From NCBI RefSeq assembly GCF_902728265.1, contig NZ_CACVBR010000001.1:186001-250000 (forward strand): a DNA stretch of 64,000 nucleotides, given 5' to 3'. Positions 43,834 through 53,741 of this stretch are shown one piece after another (position 1 is the stretch's first letter; each line of letters begins with the position of its first letter). The notes below the pieces were generated by a model. It saw nothing but the letters and a program-made list of their open reading frames with translations. It had not been told where the DNA came from and made no database searches. The translations under genes and the position numbers were made by a program. This stretch comes from Chryseobacterium potabilaquae (GTDB lineage Bacteria > Bacteroidota > Bacteroidia > Flavobacteriales > Weeksellaceae).

Positions 43834-46437
43834 ATGACATCACAAGAGATACGTCAAAAATTTTTAGATTATTTTAAAAGTAAAGATCACCTCATCGTTC
43901 CTTCAGCACCTATTGTATTGAAAGACGATCCTACTTTAATGTTTTCTAACTCCGGAATGACTCAATTCAAGGATTTTTTCTTAGGATATAAAACACCAAC
44001 TGCACCTAAAATTGCTGATACTCAAAAGTGTCTTAGAGTTTCAGGTAAACATAACGACTTAGATGATGTAGGAAGAGACACATATCACCATACTATGTTC
44101 GAAATGCTAGGTAACTGGTCTTTTGGTGACTATTTCAAAAAAGAGGCGATTGCTTTCGCCTGGGAGCTTTTGACAGAAGTGTATGGTATTCCGAAAGAAA
44201 ATCTCTATGTAACCGTTTTTGAAGGAGATTCTTCTGAAAATCTGGAAAGAGATCAAGATGCATATGACTTTTGGAAATCGCATATTTCTGAAGATAGAAT
44301 TATCAACGGGAATAAAAAAGATAATTTTTGGGAAATGGGTGAAAGCGGTCCATGTGGCCCTTGCTCAGAAATCCATATTGACTTAAGAACTCCGGAAGAA
44401 AAAGCCAAAGTTTCCGGATTGGAACTTGTCAACAATGACCACCCTCAAGTAGTAGAAGTTTGGAATCTGGTTTTCATGGAATTTAATAGAAAGGCAGATA
44501 AGTCATTGGAAAAACTTCCGGCCCAACATGTGGATACAGGGATGGGATTTGAGCGTCTTTGTATGGCACTTCAAGGAAAATCTTCCAATTATGACACCGA
44601 TGTTTTTACTCCTTTAATAGCTAAGGTTGAAGAACTTTCTGGTAAAAAATATACGGGAATTTTAGAAGACGAAAAAGATATTGCCATTCGTGTGGTTGTT
44701 GATCATATTAGAGCTGTTTCTTTTGCTATTGCGGATGGGCAGTTGCCTTCTAATGGAGGAGCCGGATATGTAATCAGAAGAATTTTAAGAAGAGCTATTT
44801 CTTATTCTTATCGATTTTTAGGAATGAAGGAACCTTTCCTTTTCGAATTGGTTACTGTTCTTCAACAACAAATGGGAAAATTCTTTCCAGAACTTCAAAA
44901 ACAAGGAAAGTTAGTAACAGAGGTGATCAAAAGTGAAGAAGACTCATTCTTAAAAACAATTGAAAATGGTCTCATCAGAGTTGAAAAACTTATTCAACAA
45001 ACTATGGCAGATCAGTCCAAAGTTTTACCTAGTGAGGAAGTATTTGAGCTATATGACACTTATGGTTTCCCTGGCGACTTAACAAGGATTATAGCTGAAG
45101 AAAGAGGCTTAACCATTGATGAAAAGGGATTTGAAGCAGAAATGGAAAAGCAGAAACAACGTTCTAAACAAGATTCTGCACAGAAAGTGTACGATTGGGT
45201 AACGTTAGAAGAGAGAGAAGAAAACTTTGTTGGATATGATAAATTTGAATCTGACACCTATATTACCCGATACAGAAAAGTAGAAAATAAAGACGGAGAG
45301 TTTTATCAGGTTGTATTGAGCAATTCTCCTTTCTATCCGGAAGGTGGTGGACAAATTGGCGATAAAGGCATCCTTGAAAATGCAACGGAAAGTTTTGAAG
45401 TTTTAGATACCAAGAAGGAAAATGGACTGATCATTTCTTTAATCAACGGACTTCCGAAAGATGCTAGTGCAGTTTTCTATGCTAAAGTAAATGCAACTGA
45501 TAGAAAAAATTCTCAGGCAAATCATTCCGTAACGCACTTGTTGCATGAAGCCTTAAGAGAAGTGTTGGGAACTCATGTTGAACAGAAAGGCTCATTTGTA
45601 GGTCCTGATTATCTTCGTTTCGATTTCTCTCATTTCAATAAAATGACGGAGGAAGAATTGACTTTAGTGGAAAATAAGGTTAACCAAAAAATTAAAGAAA
45701 GTATTGCTTTACAAGAATTCAGAAACATTCCAATTCAAGAGGCTTTTGATAAAGGAGCGACAGGTCTATTTGGTGAAAAATATGGTGATTATGTAAGAAT
45801 GATCCAATTTGGAAGTTCAAAAGAACTTTGCGGAGGAACCCATGTGAAGAATACAAGCGAAATCGGACATTTTAAGATCGTTTCCGAAAGTTCAGCAGCA
45901 GCAGGAATAAGAAGGATTGAAGCTATTTCCGGGGATAAATCTGAAGAATATTTCAAAAATTTGGAAAAGCAAATCATAGAACTTTCTCAATTATTGAAAT
46001 CTAAAGATGTTGTAAAATCGATTGAAAAGCTTATTGAAGATAATACCTCCTTAAAATCTGAAGTTGATGCCCTTAAAAAAGAGAAAGCAAAAGGAGAAAT
46101 CGGAGACTGGAAAAGCTCTTATGAACTAAAAGGAGACAAACAACTTTTGGTAAAGAAAACTTCTCTTGATGCAGGCTCTGTAAAAGATATTGTTTTTCAA
46201 TTGAAAAAAGAAATTCCTACTTCTGTTACCATTATTCTTTCTAATGCCGATGACAAACCCATGATCACGGTTGGTGTTTCTGATGATTTAGCGACCAACT
46301 ATCAAGCGGGAAACATTGTAAAGGAATTAGCAAAAGAAATTCAAGGTGGCGGAGGTGGAAACCCAGGTTTTGCAACAGCAGGTGGTAAAAACCTTGCCGG
46401 TCTGGAAAACGCTTATGAGAAAGCATTAACCATCTAG
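43834..46437 (+). CDS. alaS: Alanine-tRNA ligase
   Basis: The start at 43834 gives 867 residues, the usual AlaRS length, and the standard beginning MTSQEIRQKFLDYFKSKDHL. Class II motifs are present (PTLMFSNSGMTQFKDFFLG, CLRVSGKHNDLDDVG). The editing domain has HSVTHLLHEAL and the CGGTHV zinc/editing site near residue 665. The C-Ala domain ends with QGGGGGNPGFATAGGK. It charges tRNA-Ala in the cytoplasm. A strong terminator follows at 46501. Confidence 0.98.
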   Translation: MTSQEIRQKFLDYFKSKDHLIVPSAPIVLKDDPTLMFSNSGMTQFKDFFLGYKTPTAPKIADTQKCLRVSGKHNDLDDVGRDTYHHTMFEMLGNWSFGDYFKKEAIAFAWELLTEVYGIPKENLYVTVFEGDSSENLERDQDAYDFWKSHISEDRIINGNKKDNFWEMGESGPCGPCSEIHIDLRTPEEKAKVSGLELVNNDHPQVVEVWNLVFMEFNRKADKSLEKLPAQHVDTGMGFERLCMALQGKSSNYDTDVFTPLIAKVEELSGKKYTGILEDEKDIAIRVVVDHIRAVSFAIADGQLPSNGGAGYVIRRILRRAISYSYRFLGMKEPFLFELVTVLQQQMGKFFPELQKQGKLVTEVIKSEEDSFLKTIENGLIRVEKLIQQTMADQSKVLPSEEVFELYDTYGFPGDLTRIIAEERGLTIDEKGFEAEMEKQKQRSKQDSAQKVYDWVTLEEREENFVGYDKFESDTYITRYRKVENKDGEFYQVVLSNSPFYPEGGGQIGDKGILENATESFEVLDTKKENGLIISLINGLPKDASAVFYAKVNATDRKNSQANHSVTHLLHEALREVLGTHVEQKGSFVGPDYLRFDFSHFNKMTEEELTLVENKVNQKIKESIALQEFRNIPIQEAFDKGATGLFGEKYGDYVRMIQFGSSKELCGGTHVKNTSEIGHFKIVSESSAAAGIRRIEAISGDKSEEYFKNLEKQIIELSQLLKSKDVVKSIEKLIEDNTSLKSEVDALKKEKAKGEIGDWKSSYELKGDKQLLVKKTSLDAGSVKDIVFQLKKEIPTSVTIILSNADDKPMITVGVSDDLATNYQAGNIVKELAKEIQGGGGGNPGFATAGGKNLAGLENAYEKALTI

Positions 46438-46500
46438 ATGATAATTTAAAATAGAGGTTTAACTTTCTTATTTTTTGAAAGGAAACTGATAAATTCTTTG

Positions 46501-46528
46501 ATCAGCTGTATTACACAATACAGCTGAT
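46501..46528 (+). terminator. alaS terminator
   Basis: ATCAGCTGTATT (46501-46512) and AATACAGCTGAT (46517-46528) are perfect 12-bp complements around ACAC, followed by TTTTG. It lies 63 bp after the alaS stop. Confidence 0.8.
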
Positions 46529-46619
46529 TTTGTATTAAATAATTTTTTCCAATCTATACATAATTATTATACAACGTAGAGTATTCCATAGGAAAATCTA
46601 TTATATAATCTCAACAAAA

Positions 46620-46644
46620 AAGGAAACCAAAATTCGGTTTCCTT
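46620..46644 (-). terminator. Terminator for the 432-residue T9SS protein gene
   Basis: AAGGAAACC and GGTTTCCTT pair perfectly around AAAATTC. On the minus strand TTTTTTG follows, 45 bp past the stop of the gene at 46690. It may also catch plus-strand readthrough. Confidence 0.75.
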
Positions 46645-46689
46645 AAATTTAATACTAAATAAGATGTTAAAACACAGGTTTAAATATTT

Positions 46690-47988
46690 TTATTTTACGA
46701 TTAACTTTTCTGTCTGTTTTTTATCTCCCTGTATAATATGAACCATATAAACTCCTTTTTCTAATCCTTTTGTCGAAACTGCCGTTTTAGTAGTATCCCT
46801 CGTTTCAGATAAAATAAGTCTTCCTGACCTATCAAATAGCTCTATTTTCATTTTACCTTTTGATTTATCTATATTTTCTACAAAGAACTCATCATAAGCC
46901 GGATTCGGATAAATTATATGTTTAGGACCTGATATTCCAATCTCATGAGTAGCTAGCACGCTACAGCCTGTTGGATTTTGTGAGCTTCCTATACTTTGTC
47001 CTGTTGTATTACTATATCCTGTCGGAGGAGTCGCAAATCGAGGAAGTCCTCTACCGCTACCACTCGTAGATACACAATCATTTCCCGCACAAAGATTTTT
47101 ATTATGAGCAATAGACCCCGTACCCACACTCACAACACCTCCTGCATTTACGAGCTGAGATAGGTCTATTTCTGCTCCTCCTTCCATAGCATCCAAACAA
47201 CCATCATTGTCGGAATCTAAATCCAATTGGTTGGATATCCCATCACCATCAGGATCACAGAATCCAGTTCTTTTCGAGCTACCTGCACCTTTAATATAGG
47301 TTGGCCCATCTACCTGTTGAACAACCATAACACTATTAACATTTGGGCTCAAAGCTATAGTATTGAATACTGCACCATTAAAAAGCTGTAAAGGATAAAG
47401 TGGACCATTAGAAGTTTTACTTCCATACATAGACACAGATCCCTCCTGACTAATATTAATTCTTATCATAGGATTAGAGGGGGTTCCGTGGATAGTCCAA
47501 ATTTGAGGAGCTCCGATTTCATACATCGTGCCATCCGCAAAACGCACATTTTGTATAAGTCCATTTCCTGTTGAAAACTGAATTTCTTGATTGGATAATG
47601 GAATTCCATTTATATTTAACCTAAATGAATTATCTAACTCATAAATATCAATGATAATACCTAAATCACCTGCAGGAATATAAAAGGAGTGAGGTTCACC
47701 ACCACTGAGATCAAAAGCAGGTAATTGCAAAATAACATCAGGGCATTCAACAGTATCTAGAATCCCATCATTATCATCATCGACATCCAAATAATCAGGA
47801 ATACCATCCCCATCACTATCCGTAGTTGTATCCACTTTTGCCGCAAGCGTATAGTCATTTGTTTTTCCATCGATGGATTGGGCAGAAATTGTTACGCCAA
47901 GAAGTAACAATAAAATCAATATTCCATTAGAGAGAAGGGAATGCGCTCTCTTTGTGGAAGATTTACAGAAAATAAATAATTTCATCAT
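46690..47988 (-). CDS. Secreted T9SS protein with thrombospondin type 3 repeats
   Basis: This 432-residue protein has a long N-terminal signal (hydrophobic GILILLLLLGVTISAQ at about 22-37). Calcium-binding thrombospondin type 3 stretches occur twice (DSDGDGIPDYLDVDDDNDG near residue 60 and DPDGDGISNQLDLDSDNDG near 245), with a beta domain between. The VNAGGVVSVGTGS...GQSIGSSQNPTGC part matches the end of the giant GEVED protein. A type A sorting domain closes it (IIYPNPAYDEFFVENID, GVYMVHIIQGDKKQTEKLIVK). It is surface-located; the function is unknown. Confidence 0.9.
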   Translation of the reverse strand: MMKLFIFCKSSTKRAHSLLSNGILILLLLLGVTISAQSIDGKTNDYTLAAKVDTTTDSDGDGIPDYLDVDDDNDGILDTVECPDVILQLPAFDLSGGEPHSFYIPAGDLGIIIDIYELDNSFRLNINGIPLSNQEIQFSTGNGLIQNVRFADGTMYEIGAPQIWTIHGTPSNPMIRINISQEGSVSMYGSKTSNGPLYPLQLFNGAVFNTIALSPNVNSVMVVQQVDGPTYIKGAGSSKRTGFCDPDGDGISNQLDLDSDNDGCLDAMEGGAEIDLSQLVNAGGVVSVGTGSIAHNKNLCAGNDCVSTSGSGRGLPRFATPPTGYSNTTGQSIGSSQNPTGCSVLATHEIGISGPKHIIYPNPAYDEFFVENIDKSKGKMKIELFDRSGRLILSETRDTTKTAVSTKGLEKGVYMVHIIQGDKKQTEKLIVK

Positions 47989-48142
47989 TTTATTTTTTTA
48001 CTAAAATAAAATATCAATAATACCTATAAAGTATGTTTACAATTACAAGACTATCATATTACGATTACAAAAGTTCACTTTTTTAGAAGAAAAATATATT
48101 ATATTGGATGGTTCATATTATATTTATTAATCTTAGCTGTCA

Positions 48143-48194
48143 ATAGTAGGTGAGAACAGCGTTGAAGACCTAGAAAATACTTATGAGAAAGCAT
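48143..48194 (+). pseudogene. Possible remnant of an alaS 3' end
   Basis: Bases 48173-48194 match alaS 46405-46426 at 20 of 22 positions, and the frame reads VGENSVEDLENTYEKAS against AlaRS GGKNLAGLENAYEKAL. It lies beyond the T9SS gene that now follows alaS. It could be an old partial duplication; the length is too short for certainty. Confidence 0.3.
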
Positions 48195-48314
48195 CCGCTT
48201 ATCAATTAATTTTTAATGGAGTATAAAAAAACCTCCGAAAATTCAGGTGTTTTTTGTTTTTTCACACGATGTTTTCCATCAAAAAGCACTTAATATCAAT
48301 TAACAAAAACTTTT

Positions 48315-48341
48315 TTGAAAGAATAAATATTCCTAATTTTG
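48315..48341 (+). promoter_or_regulatory. Promoter of the DUF5686 gene
   Basis: TTG (48315-48317), 16 bp, TAATTTTG (48334-48341): the -7 box matches TAnnTTTG and the spacer is slightly short. It ends 16 bp before the start codon. Confidence 0.5.
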
Positions 48342-48357
48342 TTCTTGTTTTCTTTTT

Positions 48358-50772
48358 ATGAAAAGGATTGTATTGTTTATGTTTACATGGCTTTTTATTT
48401 TTGGTTATTCACAATCAAAAATAACCGTTGTTGGCGAAACCGATCAAAAGCCAATCAATGAAGCTCAAATTCTTTGTAATGGAAAAATATTGGGGAAAAC
48501 TAATTCTCAAGGAGTATTTGAATTTAAAACTAAATGTAAAAGCATCCAGGTAGAAGCCAATCATTATCAGAAAGAAACTGTTCTGGTTGAAAATAATATG
48601 CAGGTTTCTCTTCTGAAAAAATCTTCAAAGACAACAGCCATCGAAGCCATAATTTTGCAAGATAAAAGTGATCCCAGAGCCTTAGAAATTCTAAAAAAAG
48701 TAAATCGTGCATTTAGAAATAATTCTCCAAAAACATTAGATTCTTATTCTTATAAATCTTACGAAAAAGTTTCTTTAGATATTGATGAAGATAGTATTTC
48801 TCAGTTTACTCAATTTTTTGATGACAGCAAATTGTTCCGAAAAAAAAGAGTGAAAGATTCATTAAATAATGTTTCCGCCAGACAGATATTTTCAAAAAGC
48901 AAATTATTTCTTTGGGAGAGAGCTCAAGAGTTTTTATATTCTAAAAAATATGGTGAAAAAATCAATATTCTAGATAATAGAATTTCCGGATTGAAGCAAC
49001 CCATTTATGAAATGATTGCTCTCCAACAAAGCAATAGAGATAAGCTTCCTAATCAATTAATGCAAGAAAATAGAGGATTATACCGCTTTTTCTTAACGGA
49101 CACCATCGAAATGGAAGGACGGAAAAATTTTGTGATCAAATTTCGAGAAGTGAATTACAAAAAACTTGATAAAAAAAGAAAATATAACGGTTCCATTTAT
49201 ATAGATACTGAAACATACGGAATAAAAAAAATCGAAAACTTCAGTAAAAATAAAAACGATGGTATTATTACCAGTACATGGGTATTTTTTAATAACAAGT
49301 GGTTTCTTTCTCATGAAACAGTTAAACTTAGAATGAGTAAAATGGCAATGGAAGAAGAAGATAAGGGACAACCGAAAAAAGATACCGAAAAAAAAGAAAG
49401 AAAAAGTTTTGGGACCTATGCATTTCTTACGTCAAGATATTTTGACTTCAATTCTCCCATTGAAGAAAATCCTAAAGACTTTAAAGGATATACTTTTTCC
49501 GTAAAAAATATAGAAGGTAAAACCTTAGATTTATATAGAACAGACTCTTTAACCCTCCGTGAAAAAAACACTTATAATACAATTGACAGTCTTGGTAAAA
49601 AATATAATATCGATAGTAAAGCACAAGCTATAACAGGCTTGCTTAACGGACAAATAAGAATGGGAATTGTAGATTTTGCAGTAGATGAAGTCGTAAATTA
49701 TAACTCCTATGAAGGTTTTAGACTAGGCTTAAAAGCTAAACTTAATGAACGCTTTAACCCCTACATTTCACCTGATTATTATTTTGCCTATGGTTTAAGG
49801 GATCAAAAATGGAAATACGGTATTGGACTTGACATGAAAACTACCGTGGAAAAAAATTCTTTTTTCAGAATTGAATATTATAATGATGTGAATGCATCAG
49901 GTGAGTTTTATAGAAGGTTATGGAACTTTAAAATGAGAATGGCCAACTATGGAAACAATTTCAACAATGATAAATACTATCATTTCAGGGGTGCTTCCGT
50001 ATCTTATTTAAATGATATTACCAACGGCTTTACATTAGTCGTCGCTGCAAAAAGGAATTTCGAGGAAGCTAAATTTGATTATGAGTTTCGAGGAAAAGGC
50101 TCATCATTTGAAAATTTTAATACATTAGTTACTTTAAAATATTCGCCCAATTCTACCAATATTATGACTCCTCAGGGAAAGTCATTAATAGATCAAAAAT
50201 ATCCTGAGCTCTATTTTAATTACGAACAAAGCTACAAAATGCTAGGAGGAGATTTTAATTATACTCGTTTTGATGCCCTTTTTGTACATAATTTCAAAAC
50301 CATGCTAGGGACTACAGGATTCAGATTGTATGGGGGGATTGTATTCGGAGCCGCTCCTATATGGAAAAACTTTACGATGAATGGTCTCGCCTCCCCAAGC
50401 AGGGATTTCAATTTCAACCTTACTTCTTTTTTAGGTTTCGCCACACTGGAAGGAGGTAAATATTATAATGATAAATTTATAGCTTATTATTTTACTCATA
50501 AACTTCCATGGTATTTTAAAAGTATCGGACAAAATATATCAAGCTTTGATTTGGTATTGAGAGGCACCAAAGGAGATATGAGGCATCCTGAATATCATGA
50601 TTTTAAATTTCAAAAATTAGATCATCTTTATCAGGAAGTAGGCCTTGAGTGTAACAACTTTCTGTCCACATACTTTAATTTAGGCCTATTTTATAGAGTG
50701 GGTTATTATACTACCCCAAACTTCAAACAAAATTTCGCAATACAATTTAAATTAAAACTTTTAGAATTTTAA
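48358..50772 (+). CDS. DUF5686 family outer-membrane protein with carboxypeptidase-regulatory-like domain
   Basis: This 804-residue protein has a signal peptide (MKRIVLFMFTWLFIFGYSQS). A CarboxypepD_reg-like domain follows at about 20-95 (VVGETDQKPINEAQILCNGK, LGKTNSQGVFEFKTKCKSI). The remainder is the DUF5686 region with YSYKSYEKVSLDID, GSIYIDTETYGIKKIE and a C-terminal half of amphipathic strands (NPYISPDYYFAYGLRDQKWK, ending NFAIQFKLKLLEF), as in an outer-membrane beta barrel. The C-terminal Phe fits such a barrel. The family's function is not established. It is followed by a small gene after 10 bp. Confidence 0.92.
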   Translation: MKRIVLFMFTWLFIFGYSQSKITVVGETDQKPINEAQILCNGKILGKTNSQGVFEFKTKCKSIQVEANHYQKETVLVENNMQVSLLKKSSKTTAIEAIILQDKSDPRALEILKKVNRAFRNNSPKTLDSYSYKSYEKVSLDIDEDSISQFTQFFDDSKLFRKKRVKDSLNNVSARQIFSKSKLFLWERAQEFLYSKKYGEKINILDNRISGLKQPIYEMIALQQSNRDKLPNQLMQENRGLYRFFLTDTIEMEGRKNFVIKFREVNYKKLDKKRKYNGSIYIDTETYGIKKIENFSKNKNDGIITSTWVFFNNKWFLSHETVKLRMSKMAMEEEDKGQPKKDTEKKERKSFGTYAFLTSRYFDFNSPIEENPKDFKGYTFSVKNIEGKTLDLYRTDSLTLREKNTYNTIDSLGKKYNIDSKAQAITGLLNGQIRMGIVDFAVDEVVNYNSYEGFRLGLKAKLNERFNPYISPDYYFAYGLRDQKWKYGIGLDMKTTVEKNSFFRIEYYNDVNASGEFYRRLWNFKMRMANYGNNFNNDKYYHFRGASVSYLNDITNGFTLVVAAKRNFEEAKFDYEFRGKGSSFENFNTLVTLKYSPNSTNIMTPQGKSLIDQKYPELYFNYEQSYKMLGGDFNYTRFDALFVHNFKTMLGTTGFRLYGGIVFGAAPIWKNFTMNGLASPSRDFNFNLTSFLGFATLEGGKYYNDKFIAYYFTHKLPWYFKSIGQNISSFDLVLRGTKGDMRHPEYHDFKFQKLDHLYQEVGLECNNFLSTYFNLGLFYRVGYYTTPNFKQNFAIQFKLKLLEF

Positions 50773-50782
50773 ATATACTATC

Positions 50783-51019
50783 ATGCAGACAATAGAAATA
50801 AAAGCAGAACAGTTTTTTGACTTATTAAAATTAAAAGACGCTTCCATGTGGGAGATTTTTGCTCAAATGGTGGACGGAAACGAAAAAGAGATCATATTCT
50901 TAGATAATGAAGATAAAATATTATTTAATTATATTCTTCCTTCTACACAAGATAAGCTCGAGAAAGATAGAAAAGAATTTTCAAAGGAGTTTTCTGAAAA
51001 ATTGTCAACTCTTAATTAA
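50783..51019 (+). CDS. Small hypothetical protein (78 residues)
   Basis: The protein reads IEIKAEQFFDLLKLKDASMW, EIFAQMVDGNEKEIIFLDNE and a charged helical tail. It has no signal peptide. It starts 10 bp after the DUF5686 stop, so it is in the same transcript, and a terminator follows. No family is recognised. Confidence 0.75.
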   Translation: MQTIEIKAEQFFDLLKLKDASMWEIFAQMVDGNEKEIIFLDNEDKILFNYILPSTQDKLEKDRKEFSKEFSEKLSTLN

Positions 51020-51040
51020 AAAATACAATCCTCCTAAAAA

Positions 51041-51073
51041 ATGTAGAGAGTATTCATTAATAACTCTCTACAT
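51041..51073. terminator. Bidirectional terminator
   Basis: ATGTAGAGAGT (51041-51051) and ACTCTCTACAT (51063-51073) are perfect 11-bp complements. They lie between the plus-strand 78-residue gene and the end of the minus-strand ilvA. Confidence 0.75.
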
Positions 51074-51099
51074 CGGATTTTAAAAAGATTAAAAAAATA

Positions 51100-52359
51100 T
51101 TATGTCAGAAGCGACATCAACGACGGCTCTTCATTTAAATAGCTCACCAAGAAATTATTTTGTTTCATTTTAGAAAGTAGAATTTCAAAATCTTTTGTTT
51201 CTTTTACTACTATTCCTACTACAGCTATTCCTTTTTCTTTTGAATGTTTTTTGGTATATTCAAAAGTAGTAATATCATCAGTAGGTCCTAAAACATCCAT
51301 AACAAAAGATCTCAAAGCGCCTGGTCTTTGCGGAAATCTAACAAGAAAATAATGCTTTAATCCTGCATATAATAAAGCTTTTTCTTTAATTTCTTCCATA
51401 CGCGTGATATCATTATTACTCCCACTAATAATTGAAACCACATTTTTACCTTTGATTTGGTCTTTATATTCCTCTAAAGCTGATACCGATAAAGCACCGG
51501 CAGGCTCCACCACAATTGCATCTTTATTATACAGAGATAAAATTGTTTGGCAAATTTGTCCTTCTTCTATAAGGACTACATCATGAAGCCTATCTTTACA
51601 AGTTTCAAAAGTAATATCTCCCACTTTCTGTACGGCAGCACCATCCACAAAATGACTGATATTGTCTAATAAATAAGGAGCACCAGATTCTATTGCTCTT
51701 TTCATACTCGCAGCTCCTGAAGGCTCTGCACCAATAATCTTAGTATGAGGAGAAAGCTCCTGAAAGACTTTACAAACACCCGAAGCAAGTCCCCCTCCTC
51801 CTATCGGAACAAAGAGGTAATCAATGGGCACATCCGATTGCTGAAGAATCTCCAATGCAACAGTTGCCTGACCTTCAATAATAGAAGGATCATCAAAAGG
51901 ATGGATAAATGTTTTATCTTCACTTTCACAAAGTCTCATCGCTGCTTCCTTAGCTTCATCAAATGTATCTCCATATAACACTACCTCCACATAATTTCCT
52001 CCAAACATTTTTACTTGCTCCAATTTTTGATTAGGTGTAGGCAAAGGCATAAAAATTGTCCCTTTAGTTTTTAGGTGATTACATGCAGAAGCAACTCCCT
52101 GAGCATGATTTCCTGCACTTGCACAAACAACACCTTTTACAAGCTCATCGCTAGATAAGGTCATCATTTTGTTATACGCTCCTCTTATTTTATATGACCT
52201 TACCGTTTGTAAATCTTCTCTTTTAAAGCGAATATGGGCTCCATACAATTTTGAGAGATTCGTATTCATTTGCAAAGGCGTTTTCACTACTACATGACGG
52301 AGCCTTTCTGCTGCTTGATATATACTCTTAAAATCTGTCGAGTCAACTTCTGTTTTCAT
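51100..52359 (-). CDS. ilvA: Threonine ammonia-lyase (threonine deaminase)
   Basis: This 419-residue PLP enzyme has the cofactor lysine in SYKIRGAYNKM, the ASAGNHAQGVA substrate loop and the glycine-rich phosphate loop PIGGGGLASG. A C-terminal ACT-like domain (HYFLVRFPQRPGALRSFVMD) is shorter than the double one of E. coli IlvA. It makes 2-oxobutanoate, the first step of isoleucine synthesis. It is the last gene of the ilv operon, 4 bp after ilvC; its place there supports a biosynthetic rather than catabolic role. Confidence 0.96.
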   Translation of the reverse strand: MKTEVDSTDFKSIYQAAERLRHVVVKTPLQMNTNLSKLYGAHIRFKREDLQTVRSYKIRGAYNKMMTLSSDELVKGVVCASAGNHAQGVASACNHLKTKGTIFMPLPTPNQKLEQVKMFGGNYVEVVLYGDTFDEAKEAAMRLCESEDKTFIHPFDDPSIIEGQATVALEILQQSDVPIDYLFVPIGGGGLASGVCKVFQELSPHTKIIGAEPSGAASMKRAIESGAPYLLDNISHFVDGAAVQKVGDITFETCKDRLHDVVLIEEGQICQTILSLYNKDAIVVEPAGALSVSALEEYKDQIKGKNVVSIISGSNNDITRMEEIKEKALLYAGLKHYFLVRFPQRPGALRSFVMDVLGPTDDITTFEYTKKHSKEKGIAVVGIVVKETKDFEILLSKMKQNNFLVSYLNEEPSLMSLLT

Positions 52360-52363
52360 ACCA

Positions 52364-53410
52364 TTAATTATTTTCCGGTCTCAAGCTTCGAACAGTTTTC
52401 CCTGCTTTCCACATTTCACTTTCACGAAGTTCCGAAAGCTCTTCTTCTAGCTTTTCTCTATAGTCTACTTTACTATTACTATCAATGGAAAGTTGTGCTT
52501 CATTTCCTGAAGAAACACTATTATATAGCTCCTCAAATACAGGAGAAGTAGCATCTCTAAAGCGCTTCCACCAATCCAATGCTCCTCTTTGCGCAGTGGT
52601 ACTACAGTTAGCATACATCCAATCCATTCCGTTCTCTGCTACCAGAGGCATCAATGATTGAGTCAATTCCTCTACCGTTTCATTGAAAGCTTCAGAAGGA
52701 GAATGTCCATTTTTTCTCAACACTTCATACTGTGCTGCGAAAATTCCTTGGATTGCCCCCATTAAAGTTCCTCTTTCTCCAGCTAAATCACTATATACTT
52801 CTTTCTTAAAATCAGTTTCAAATAAATAACCACTTCCAATGGCTATCCCTAAAGCAACAACTCTATCTTTTGCTCTTCCCGTAGCATCTTGATGAATAGC
52901 AAAGCTACTGTTCAGCCCTCTACCTTGCAAAAACATTCTTCTTAATGATGTTCCTGAACCTTTTGGAGCTACAAGAAAAACATCCACATCCGCAGGAGGA
53001 TAAATTCCCGTACGCTCATTAAAAGTTACCCCAAAACCATGGGAAAAATAAAGGGCTTTTCCTGGGGTTAAGTGTTCTTTTACTTTTGGCCAATATTCTA
53101 TTTGAGCTGCATCACTTAATAAATAACAAATGATGGTTCCTCTTTTTAGTGCTTCTTCTATTTCAAATAAAGTTTCTCCCGGCACAAATCCATCTGCTAT
53201 AGCCTTATCCCAAGATTTAGAATTTTTACGCTGCCCAACGATTACATTGATCCCGTTTTCTTTTTGGTTAAGCGCCTGTCCTGGCCCTTGTACTCCGTAT
53301 CCAATTACCGCTACCACTTCATCTTTTAGAACTTCCTGTGCTTTTTCCAATGGAAATTCTTCTCTTGTAACTACATTCTCTTCTACTCCTCCGAAATTTA
53401 ATTTTGCCAT
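52364..53410 (-). CDS. ilvC: Ketol-acid reductoisomerase
   Basis: This 348-residue protein has an N-terminal NADP-binding Rossmann domain (VAVIGYGVQGPGQALNQKEN, then GQRKNSKSW for cofactor choice) and the knotted C-terminal domain with metal-binding acidic residues (DLAGERGTLMGAIQGIFAAQ, then FNETVEELTQ). It is the short-chain type. It converts acetohydroxy acids to dihydroxy acids in Ile and Val synthesis. It lies between ilvN (41 bp upstream) and ilvA. Confidence 0.97.
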   Translation of the reverse strand: MAKLNFGGVEENVVTREEFPLEKAQEVLKDEVVAVIGYGVQGPGQALNQKENGINVIVGQRKNSKSWDKAIADGFVPGETLFEIEEALKRGTIICYLLSDAAQIEYWPKVKEHLTPGKALYFSHGFGVTFNERTGIYPPADVDVFLVAPKGSGTSLRRMFLQGRGLNSSFAIHQDATGRAKDRVVALGIAIGSGYLFETDFKKEVYSDLAGERGTLMGAIQGIFAAQYEVLRKNGHSPSEAFNETVEELTQSLMPLVAENGMDWMYANCSTTAQRGALDWWKRFRDATSPVFEELYNSVSSGNEAQLSIDSNSKVDYREKLEEELSELRESEMWKAGKTVRSLRPENN

Positions 53411-53451
53411 TTTTTTATTTTTAAATTTGATTGTTTTATTTATTTTATATT

Positions 53452-53739
53452 TTAATTATTACTTGCGATTGCAGATACAGGTGAATTGATATGATGATAT
53501 ACCTGTAAAACATCGATTTGCTTTTCAATTTGACGAATAATCTTCCTCATTGCCTCTTCCGCTTCACTAAGAACGAATACTACTTTTTTTATACCAGGCA
53601 TTTCTGAAGAAGTCACATTCAAGCTTTCTATATTTACTCTTCTTCTTGAAAAAATAATACTTACCCTATTGAGCACTCCTGTTCGATTCTGCATATATAC
53701 AGTCACTGTAAATTCTTTTTTACCAGTCATAAGATTCAA
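53452..53739 (-). CDS. ilvN: Acetolactate synthase small (regulatory) subunit
   Basis: This 95-residue protein is essentially one ACT domain (FTVTVYMQNRTGVLNRVSII, FSRRRVNIESLNVTSSEMPG). It is shorter than the long IlvH type and so of the IlvN type. It binds valine for feedback control of IlvB. It starts 2 bp after the ilvB stop. Confidence 0.93.
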   Translation of the reverse strand: MNLMTGKKEFTVTVYMQNRTGVLNRVSIIFSRRRVNIESLNVTSSEMPGIKKVVFVLSEAEEAMRKIIRQIEKQIDVLQVYHHINSPVSAIASNN

Positions 53740-53741
53740 TT

